Source: JBFHIJ01 sp963678775 (GTDB lineage: Bacteria > Bacteroidota > Ignavibacteria > Kapaibacteriales > UBA2268). From it: a stretch of DNA of 64,000 nucleotides. The translations under genes and the position numbers were made by a program. The stretch spans positions 744,001-808,000 of the forward strand of contig CAXXGR010000007.1 of NCBI GenBank assembly GCA_963678775.2, read 5' to 3'. Of this stretch, positions 57,070-64,000 are shown piece by piece (positions within the stretch are counted from its first letter, which is position 1; each line of letters begins with the position of its first letter). The notes beneath the pieces were generated by a model. It worked only from the letters and a program-made list of their open reading frames with translations, was not told the origin of the DNA and did not search any database.

Positions 57070-58506
57070 TTATAATTTATAGTAATTTTTCATTACTACC
57101 AATTTTTCTTCGGTCATATCTCTAATAGAATATTTTACACCACCTACATGCAAACCAGATTCTTTCGCACCTCCAAATGGCATCCAATCAACTCTAAAAG
57201 CTGTATTATCATTAATAATACATGCCTTAGTTTCTACATTTTTTGCATAATACATAGCAGTATCAATATCTTGCGTAAAAATTGATGTTTGAAAAGAGTA
57301 TTCCGTCATGTTCACAGTTTTAACTACATCTTCTAAATCGTCATATCTTATTATGTTAACCACCGGTCCAAATACTTCTTTGTTATATACTTTCATTTCA
57401 GGACTTACATTTTCTAAAATAGTTGGAGTATAACAGCTCTCTGATATTCTATGCCCACCTTTTCTTAACTTTGCTCCCTGCTGGATAGCTTCCATTACCC
57501 AACTATCAACTCTGTCTAATTCATATTTACTAATGATAGGTCCAACATCAGTATTCTCATCTGTTGCATCTCCTGTTTTTAAGAGACCTACTTTTTCAGT
57601 GAAGATTGCCATAAAGTCGTCATAGATAGTATTGTGTAAATATAAATTTTGTGTTGAAACACAGACTTGACCGGCGTGGTAGAAGCTACCTTTTACTATA
57701 GAAAGTATTGCTCTATCAATACGAGCCTTCTTATCTACTATGCAAACAGCAGTGCCGCCATGTTCTAGTTCTAATCTAACACCCGGCTGTATAATCTTTT
57801 GCAAATTCCATCCAACTTCGGCACTACCTATAAAGGTTATAAATTTGATTCTTGAATCCGTAACTACTTTTTCTGTTTCTTTGCCTGGTATCATCAGAAG
57901 ACTAATTACACCTTCTGGTAATCCGGCTTTGATAAAGAAATCTAATATTTTTATCGCTGATATAGGTGTTTGGCTTGCAGGTTTTACTATTACAGTGTTT
58001 CCCGCTGCAAAAGCCGTAGCTACTTGATGACAGATTAAATTCACAGGGTGATTGAAAGCAGAAATAGCTAAAACAGGTCCTACACCTTGCCTAATCGTAA
58101 AAGCAGTATGATTTTCACTACCTTTAGCTCTATCCATTGTTAATTGCTCACCGTCCAATCTGATAGCTTCTTCAGCAGACATCCTTGTAGTATTAATAGC
58201 TCTGATAACTTCAACTCTTGCATCTTTTTTGGGCTTTCCACCTTCTAACGCAATAGTATGGGCTAATTCTTCTACATTTTGTTCAATTTGGTCTGCAACT
58301 ATCCTTAATATTTCAGCCCTTTTCCAAGCAGGCATTTTTTTCATGGTATGTTCGAAATGAAAATGTGCATTTTTAAGTGCTTGCTCTATTGTGGTATCAT
58401 TACCTTTTTCAACTAACGCAATTGTTTTACCATCGTATGGCGATTTGAGTTCAACCCAATTATTAGTAGAAATTGCATTATGCACTCTTAAATAATATTT
58501 TTCCAT
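57070..58506 (-). CDS. aldehyde dehydrogenase family protein
   Basis: 478 residues, usual length. The catalytic Cys is in FYHAGQVCVSTQ (near 274-285). The glutamate motif reads LELEHGG where most members have LELGG; an LEHGG form occurs in one ALDH subgroup, from memory. NAD(P) contacts VGPVLAISAFNHPVNL and VIVKPASQTP and the GSAEVG loop are present. The enzyme oxidises an aldehyde to an acid, but the substrate is not evident. It is a single-gene unit with its own terminator and is divergent from the 58631 gene. Confidence 0.9.
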   Translation of the reverse strand: MEKYYLRVHNAISTNNWVELKSPYDGKTIALVEKGNDTTIEQALKNAHFHFEHTMKKMPAWKRAEILRIVADQIEQNVEELAHTIALEGGKPKKDARVEVIRAINTTRMSAEEAIRLDGEQLTMDRAKGSENHTAFTIRQGVGPVLAISAFNHPVNLICHQVATAFAAGNTVIVKPASQTPISAIKILDFFIKAGLPEGVISLLMIPGKETEKVVTDSRIKFITFIGSAEVGWNLQKIIQPGVRLELEHGGTAVCIVDKKARIDRAILSIVKGSFYHAGQVCVSTQNLYLHNTIYDDFMAIFTEKVGLLKTGDATDENTDVGPIISKYELDRVDSWVMEAIQQGAKLRKGGHRISESCYTPTILENVSPEMKVYNKEVFGPVVNIIRYDDLEDVVKTVNMTEYSFQTSIFTQDIDTAMYYAKNVETKACIINDNTAFRVDWMPFGGAKESGLHVGGVKYSIRDMTEEKLVVMKNYYKL

Positions 58507-58630
58507 GATTAACCACCTATATGTTTTTTATCAAAGGCATTTTGCTATAAATTTAATGCCTTTATGTATATAATGCAACAATAATAAGATTTTTACGAAT
58601 AAGCAGATATCAAATTGTTATATTTGCATT

Positions 58631-60601
58631 ATGAAATTTAATCGAATTATATATATATTATTCCTGGTAATGCATTGTCTCTCTTTCGCAGACGATTCTG
58701 ATACCAGTGCAACTAGTACAGATGTTGTCACTGTAATACCTGATAGTTTATTATCAATCCCGCTAAATATACATGGCAAACTATCTTCTTTTGGTGTATC
58801 TACTTCTTTTACTATAAATAAACAAGATTTACAGACAGTCCTTTATAGAGATATGTCAGATATATTTTATGATAGATTACCTGTCAATTCTCTATCTCTC
58901 GGTAATTTTGGTCAATTTAACTCATTCTCCTATCTGGGATTAATGCCCAATAACATAGACTATACTTACAATGGCAGATCAATAATAGATAAAAACTTCC
59001 TTTCGTTAAATCCAGCACAAATTCCTCATGAAGATTTTGAGAACTTAGAAATACTGGAAGGCTCTGAGGCTGTATTATTATCACCTAATGGATCTAATTT
59101 GCTTATAAATTCTCAAGAGATAATTCATAATACAAAATCTCCATACACTAGATTGTGGTTTTCACAAGCAGGATTTGGACATTTAGCTTCAGATGGAATT
59201 TATAGCTTAAACTTCAAACCAAACTGGAATTTTACATTTGGATATAAAGGACAAACCGCTCAGGGACAATACAATAATGATGATTTTTCACATTGGAATA
59301 TTAGATTAAGACTTAGGTGGAACCCTTCAAATAAGATTTCTATATCACTTACAGATAATTTTACTAATCATAAACTCGGTATAAGTGGTGGTATGAATGA
59401 ACTAACCAGCTTAGATGCTGCCGGTAATATATTTCTTTATAGTCCGATATATTCAAATCAGCAGTTAACTGCCTTTACAGAAAGAAATTATAGGCATGAC
59501 ATTACATTAAACGTGACCTCTGTTTTGAATAATGATTCTACTTCTTTTATTAGTAGTGGTTTATACTTCTCCGATATACTATGGAGGTTTGAAGCTCCCG
59601 TTTCAGAAAGAATTGATACCAACTCTAATGAAATACAGGAATACAGGATTGATCAAGTGGGTGGTTTTGCAAAATATTCTTTCAAATATCTTGATTTTAT
59701 TAAACTCAATATCGGTGGTGACTTCTCATACCATAACGTTCCTGAAAGTTACGCATGGGAGAAATACAAAAGCATAGAATATTCGGCATATGGCTTGGCA
59801 AATCTTTTTTTGTCTAACAAGTTAACCCTTTCAGGTGGACTAAGACAAGCTTATGTATATGATAATTTGAATATCTCATTTGGAACTAAGATTAAATATG
59901 ATTTTAGCACTTCTTCAAATGCTTTTTTTGATTTTTCATATACAGAACAATCTCCATCGCTTTCACAAGGGATAAATCTTTCAAAATCAGACATTAGTAG
60001 TTTGTTAGTAGCTTATAGCTATGCCACTGACAATTATTTTGTTTCTACAAAAGCATCTTATAGACTTATTACTTCTCCATTATATTCAAATGCACTCTAT
60101 AGGGATGAAACAATATTTTCATCCGAATCATTTAATGGCTTAGATAAAAATGTCTTATCTGCCTCTTTAAGTTCAGGAGTAAGTTTTATACCTGATATCA
60201 TGGGCGATCAAGACAAGCTTGCCTTTAAAGCCAGTTTTCTATATAATAGAGACAACAGCGATTATAAGACAATACCTGACTACTCTATCAAAATCGGAAC
60301 AACTTATGACTTTATAATTGGTAGAAGTAAACTCTTCTCCGGTGTCAATGTTACATTCATTCCACCGTTTACAGGTATGCGTTTTATACCTCAACAACGA
60401 GTTTACGCTTACCTAAATAATCCTTCGGAATCCGCGTTTAAGTTTAACGGAGTTGATGTGTTTGTTATTCTTAAATTAGGCACAGCTTACGTGAAACTTG
60501 CTATGGAAAATCTTTTAGGTCAAGATTATTATTATGTGCCTTATTACCCTGCACTTCAAACTAATTTCAATCTTTCCTTCTCATGGACATTTTTAGAATA
60601 A
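58631..60601 (+). CDS. TonB-receptor-like outer membrane beta-barrel protein
   Basis: 656 residues with a signal peptide (about 1-20). A short plug-like region (about 55-165) contains IDYTYNGRSI and FENLEILEGSEAVLLSPNGSNLLINS, which resembles the plug of TonB receptors but lacks GGVINI. The rest is a repeated amphipathic beta pattern ending in aromatic FSWTFLE. It should be an outer-membrane barrel, and active TonB-type transport is uncertain. TATATTTG (58619-58626) lies only a few bases before the ATG, so a nearly leaderless transcript is possible. It heads a cluster of envelope genes. Confidence 0.75.
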   Translation: MKFNRIIYILFLVMHCLSFADDSDTSATSTDVVTVIPDSLLSIPLNIHGKLSSFGVSTSFTINKQDLQTVLYRDMSDIFYDRLPVNSLSLGNFGQFNSFSYLGLMPNNIDYTYNGRSIIDKNFLSLNPAQIPHEDFENLEILEGSEAVLLSPNGSNLLINSQEIIHNTKSPYTRLWFSQAGFGHLASDGIYSLNFKPNWNFTFGYKGQTAQGQYNNDDFSHWNIRLRLRWNPSNKISISLTDNFTNHKLGISGGMNELTSLDAAGNIFLYSPIYSNQQLTAFTERNYRHDITLNVTSVLNNDSTSFISSGLYFSDILWRFEAPVSERIDTNSNEIQEYRIDQVGGFAKYSFKYLDFIKLNIGGDFSYHNVPESYAWEKYKSIEYSAYGLANLFLSNKLTLSGGLRQAYVYDNLNISFGTKIKYDFSTSSNAFFDFSYTEQSPSLSQGINLSKSDISSLLVAYSYATDNYFVSTKASYRLITSPLYSNALYRDETIFSSESFNGLDKNVLSASLSSGVSFIPDIMGDQDKLAFKASFLYNRDNSDYKTIPDYSIKIGTTYDFIIGRSKLFSGVNVTFIPPFTGMRFIPQQRVYAYLNNPSESAFKFNGVDVFVILKLGTAYVKLAMENLLGQDYYYVPYYPALQTNFNLSFSWTFLE

Positions 60602-60655
60602 GTATTATCAACTACTGTACAATATTAGGCACACATATTGCTCTTTTAAAGTACT

Positions 60656-62143
60656 ATGAAAAATTTATACTATATATTTGTTGCTATTATTCTAAATGGG
60701 TGCATAGATTTACCTAATGATATTAATATGCCTGAATGGGATGTTGACCTCAATCTACCAATTACTGACAGATTTTATAATATTGATAGTTTATTAAAAG
60801 ATAGCGACTACAGCAGAGTAGAAAACATCGGCAATTATATTGTTTACTCTTTCTACACAGATACACTAAAGTACAAAAGCGGCATAGCCGAATTTCTTGA
60901 AAATAAATTAGATTTCGAATATTTGAATTTCAAATTTCCTCTTGCAGAGGGAAATTTGCAGGTAAATATCCCTCTGCCTGATAGCATATCTATAGAAACG
61001 GCTACTTTTTTATCAGGTAATTGCAGTATAGAGTTACAAAATTTATCTGCTACTCCTTTTTCTTATGATATTACTTTTTCAGATTTTTCTAATGCACAAG
61101 GTTCACTTAATCTAAATAATTCTATATCTGAGTATGAACTGCAAACATATAAATTCGGACTTGACGACTTAGAGGCTAATCTATCAGATAATAATAATAT
61201 TTCCTTGAGCGTAAATGCTAAAGGTAATTTCAATCAAAGTGATTCTGCTATCTTTTCGATTCGATTTACAAAGACAAATATTGAATATTTAAAAGGCAAG
61301 CTACCTCCTACCTTTATAGAAAATATATCCGAATCCATTAATATAGACTTCGACAAACAAGTAGAAGATTTTCGAAATCACATAAAGTTGGATGGAGCTC
61401 AATTGTTTATTAATGCGAAGTATATTTCTGATTATGTAAATATTCCGGAAGTAAAATTTATCAAGTTAGCTCTCATAGGCTCTTTTCAAAATGATTCTGT
61501 CTATTTTGAAGAAAATGGGAACAATTCCTTGTCAGATATTGTATTTACAGGAAGTACGTTTAACAAAATCTACGATTCAGATAATTCAAATGTTAACGAT
61601 TTTATATCTTTTTTGCCTTCATCTATCTCTTTTTCAGGCAATTCGATAATAAATCCTAATAATAAATACTTTGAAGCTTCAATTTTTGACTCCATAGAAG
61701 TAAATAGTTTTATTAAAGCCCCTTTGGCATTAAATATTGATTCAATATCTATAATTGACACAGTAGAGCATAAAATAGGTAGTGAAAAAGAAAATCTGGA
61801 AGATGCAAACGAAGCAACCATATTTTGTCGATTGACAAACGGTCTACCTGTAGATATTGTAGCTATAATTACTATAGTTGATAATATGTTTCAAAATATA
61901 GTAACTAAGAATTTTAATATTTTACCTGCTGAAACATTGAACGAAATAGAGTTTGTCCCCAACATATCTAATATATCAATTCCATTAGACTCGCTAGATT
62001 TGAATAGAATTAGCAAAAGTTTCTTTGTAATATATAAACTACAGCTAAAAAGCTCAACAGATATTATCACAAAATTTAAAGCTACAGATGGAATAGATAT
62101 AAAATCTTATCTTGAAATAGATTACAGAATAAAAGAAGACTGA
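60656..62143 (+). CDS. hypothetical lipoprotein
   Basis: 495 residues. The lipobox LNGC places lipidated Cys16 after a short signal. The mature protein is Asn/Ser/Asp-rich with beta-type alternation and begins DLPNDINMPEWDVDLNLPITD. I do not recognise a family. It follows the TonB-receptor-like gene by 54 nt and precedes the next outer-membrane protein by 10 nt, so the three are probably co-transcribed and may work together in the outer membrane. Confidence 0.75.
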   Translation: MKNLYYIFVAIILNGCIDLPNDINMPEWDVDLNLPITDRFYNIDSLLKDSDYSRVENIGNYIVYSFYTDTLKYKSGIAEFLENKLDFEYLNFKFPLAEGNLQVNIPLPDSISIETATFLSGNCSIELQNLSATPFSYDITFSDFSNAQGSLNLNNSISEYELQTYKFGLDDLEANLSDNNNISLSVNAKGNFNQSDSAIFSIRFTKTNIEYLKGKLPPTFIENISESINIDFDKQVEDFRNHIKLDGAQLFINAKYISDYVNIPEVKFIKLALIGSFQNDSVYFEENGNNSLSDIVFTGSTFNKIYDSDNSNVNDFISFLPSSISFSGNSIINPNNKYFEASIFDSIEVNSFIKAPLALNIDSISIIDTVEHKIGSEKENLEDANEATIFCRLTNGLPVDIVAIITIVDNMFQNIVTKNFNILPAETLNEIEFVPNISNISIPLDSLDLNRISKSFFVIYKLQLKSSTDIITKFKATDGIDIKSYLEIDYRIKED

Positions 62144-62153
62144 AACTAAAAAT

Positions 62154-63461
62154 ATGAAAATATTTATACTTCTTATATTGATACTATTGAGTACTATGAA
62201 GTATTTCGTATACTCCGGCGAATCTTGGATGCATCCTGTTAATGACTCCTCGTTTATTCAAATTGATTTATTCGATCTAAATTTCATGGCATATACAAAC
62301 TCTTTGACCCTTGATGATATTAATAAACACTTCTCTGATGATTCCGATGGCTATCTGGATCAATCAGATAAATCCTATTTACTTAGCAAATTTGAAGGTA
62401 AGTCTACAATTTCAACTTTTATAGAAGCAACTCCTTTGCAGTTTAACCTGAATTTAGAAAACATTTCTTTTGACTTATCAGTTTCAGATCTTGCTTATTT
62501 TAAATTTGATATACCATATGATGCGGCTAAATTGTTACTACTTGGGAATGAAAAAGAACAACATTATAATTTTGATAATGCAAAATTCCAGAGTGTGTAT
62601 TATAGAAAATATAAGTTAGGGCTAGCCTCTTACGTTAAAAATATACCTTTACTTACATTTATTCCTGAAAACTCCAGAATAGGTGTCTCTGGAGCTTTCG
62701 TCCAAGGTTATAGCTTTGTAGATGCAAATATAAAATCATCAAATTTATACACTAATGATATCGCACAAATATCAGGCTTTATAAATATTGATGCACTTAC
62801 CGCTTTTTCACCGGACTTTGGTATCAATCATGAGTATGCAAATACAGAGTATATCTCAAATATTGGATTATTAAATGAACCTTCAGGAACTGGCTTTTCG
62901 TTTGATGTTTATTGGGAATCACAAAAGAAAGATAGCTCTATAAATTTTAAAATTGGCATTTATGATATTGGTAGTATATCATGGAATCAAAATACAGGCA
63001 GATATATATCTAATTCGACATATAACTTTAGTGATATATTTAATAAAGCTCAATTGGATAGCTTAGAAAAGGCTTTTAACTTTAACACTGTAGAAAATAA
63101 TTTCTCATCCATGATGCCGAGTAATATAAAATTTGAGTTAGTAACTTCTCTTAATACTTATCTCGATTTGCCATATAATATGAATGGATATTTTTCATAC
63201 TATCAAGCTGTTAATACTGCTTTTTATAACACTTACACCCCAAAATTATCTTTGCTTATTGATAATAAGTTTATTGAAGATGTTCCTTCTTTGCTTATAG
63301 GAATAAGAAATAATATTTTCAATCAAATTGAAATCCCAATTTACATAAGTTATACAAGTAGCTTATTTAACGCAACAATAGGTATAAGAGACATTAGTAG
63401 ATATTTTAATTCTTCATCAGATGGTATTTCTTTGATCTCCTTTTTTTCTATTATATTGTAG
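62154..63461 (+). CDS. predicted outer membrane protein (DUF5723-like)
   Basis: 435 residues with a signal peptide (about 1-21). Long amphipathic beta strands and a C-terminal hydrophobic/aromatic stretch (SLISFFSIIL) suggest a beta-barrel. The overall plan of early strands, a domain of small loops and a final barrel resembles the DUF5723 proteins of Bacteroidota, but that assignment is from memory and weak. It starts 10 nt after the lipoprotein gene. It could be an outer-membrane partner of the upstream lipoprotein. Confidence 0.65.
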   Translation: MKIFILLILILLSTMKYFVYSGESWMHPVNDSSFIQIDLFDLNFMAYTNSLTLDDINKHFSDDSDGYLDQSDKSYLLSKFEGKSTISTFIEATPLQFNLNLENISFDLSVSDLAYFKFDIPYDAAKLLLLGNEKEQHYNFDNAKFQSVYYRKYKLGLASYVKNIPLLTFIPENSRIGVSGAFVQGYSFVDANIKSSNLYTNDIAQISGFINIDALTAFSPDFGINHEYANTEYISNIGLLNEPSGTGFSFDVYWESQKKDSSINFKIGIYDIGSISWNQNTGRYISNSTYNFSDIFNKAQLDSLEKAFNFNTVENNFSSMMPSNIKFELVTSLNTYLDLPYNMNGYFSYYQAVNTAFYNTYTPKLSLLIDNKFIEDVPSLLIGIRNNIFNQIEIPIYISYTSSLFNATIGIRDISRYFNSSSDGISLISFFSIIL

Positions 63462-63543
63462 ATATTTGCAACCAAAAAGTTACTCGTGTGTTTATATTTT
63501 TAGATTCAATCATGATAGCTATCTATAGTAATGAATCTTTAAT

Positions 63544-63589
63544 GCTTGCTACAAATATGTCGTTGGGATACCGATATTTTGTAGCAAGC
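63544..63589. repeat. inverted repeat before the IgGFc-like gene
   Basis: GCTTGCTACAAA (63544-63555) and its exact complement TTTGTAGCAAGC (63578-63589) flank 22 nt. There is no T-run, so it is not a clear terminator. It lies just before the start of the next gene. Confidence 0.6.
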
Positions 63590-63608
63590 TCATTTAAAGG
63601 AAAAGGAC

Positions 63609-64000
63609 ATGAAAAATACAATATTTTTACTTATCGCAATATTTATATATTCTACAACTTGTTTATTAGCTCAAGAAATATCATCTTATGGTAAAGATTT
63701 TTGGTTTGCAATACCACCCAATGACCATGAAAAAACAGACGCAAACACTAATGTTCTGAAACTCTACATTGTAGCTGTACTTAAAAGTACCATTACTGTT
63801 GAATATGCAGGAAAGCAAACAAATTATATAATTGATCCGAACAACACATTAGAAATTGATTTAGACAAGGAATTCTCACACCCCGGCAATATGTATGCAC
63901 AAGAAGTATATACTACTGGGGTGGTTAATAATCAAACTTTTCATATTAGTTCTGATAGGGACATAAGTATTTCTATCCTCAATTCAAAAACATACACAGG
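63609..64000 (+). CDS. IgGFc-binding-like surface protein (truncated by window end)
   Basis: The frame from ATG at 63609 (AAAGGA/AAGGA just upstream) stays open to the end of the window, giving 130 residues. A signal peptide (MKNTIFLLIAIFIYSTTCLLAQ) is followed by SSYGKDFWFAIPPN. This matches the start of the IgGFc-binding-like N-terminal domain found in large Bacteroidota-type secreted proteins. Such proteins often end with a T9SS tail; here the end is not visible. A short frame at 63488-63694 overlaps but has no support. Confidence 0.75.
   Translation, partial: MKNTIFLLIAIFIYSTTCLLAQEISSYGKDFWFAIPPNDHEKTDANTNVLKLYIVAVLKSTITVEYAGKQTNYIIDPNNTLEIDLDKEFSHPGNMYAQEVYTTGVVNNQTFHISSDRDISISILNSKTYT

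Noticed and set aside
58533..58563. Hairpin AAAGGCATT...AATGCCTTT as a terminator
   Set aside because: It lies in the region between two divergent genes, so there is no upstream transcript to end. It may be an operator, but the evidence is too thin.
63488..63694. Short frame before the IgGFc-like gene
   Set aside because: It has no ribosome site or recognisable product and overlaps the real gene start at 63609.

Overview
The window is AT-rich, gene-dense bacterial DNA with about 50 protein genes and one tRNA. It looks chromosomal, with no phage, IS element or CRISPR. Several marks point to the Bacteroidota/Chlorobi/Ignavibacteria (FCB) side of the tree: a type IX secretion C-terminal sorting domain, a TonB-dependent receptor flanked by HmuY-type proteins, menaquinone genes (menA, ubiE/menG), YitT and UMF1 transporters, large AT-rich outer-membrane barrels and a TAnnTTTG-type promoter box. 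Many genes still have AAGGA-like ribosome binding sites and TTG/GTG starts, and an ablA/ablB osmolyte pair (known in green sulfur bacteria) is present. A Kapabacteria/Ignavibacteria-like lineage fits, but that is inference.

Layout. 1-2.6 kb: a partial unknown helical protein and a polysaccharide flippase (minus). 2.7-7.7 kb: a plus-strand uptake operon of a His-rich membrane protein, a secreted HmuY-like protein with a T9SS tail, a TonB receptor and an HmuY-like lipoprotein, followed by dtd. 8.3-19.5 kb: minus-strand housekeeping (YbaN, SanA, dihaem cytochrome c, metH, YitT, menA, ubiE, uvrC, an SDR). 19.5-35.8 kb: a chemosensory/signalling region with three very large multi-HAMP chemoreceptors, CheW, a receiver plus kinase-like protein without a phospho-accepting His, a CheR-type methyltransferase reduced to its catalytic domain, and an MBL-fold protein. 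A ZIP transporter, a flavin reductase and a TPR protein are interspersed. No cheA, cheY or cheB is present here.

35.9-50.5 kb: purH, folC, an isolated nuoJ-nuoK pair, a RelA/SpoT enzyme with an altered hydrolase motif, a divergent pair of coiled-coil membrane proteins, scpA-scpB, a TPR sensor kinase, sucC, glnS and tRNA-Ser(GGA). 50.6-58.5 kb: a Tat-type LD-carboxypeptidase, a UMF1 transporter, the N-epsilon-acetyl-beta-lysine operon (kamA/ablA, sodium symporter, ablB) with palindromes upstream, and an aldehyde dehydrogenase. 58.6-64 kb: a plus-strand cluster of envelope proteins (TonB-receptor-like barrel, lipoprotein, outer-membrane protein) ending in a truncated IgGFc-binding-like surface protein.

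Most intergenic gaps are short. Clear intrinsic terminators separate the transcription units and are listed. Nothing amounts to a proven new system. The best candidates are the chemoreceptor/pseudo-kinase region, the HmuY/His-rich uptake operon and the unknown membrane coiled-coil pair.
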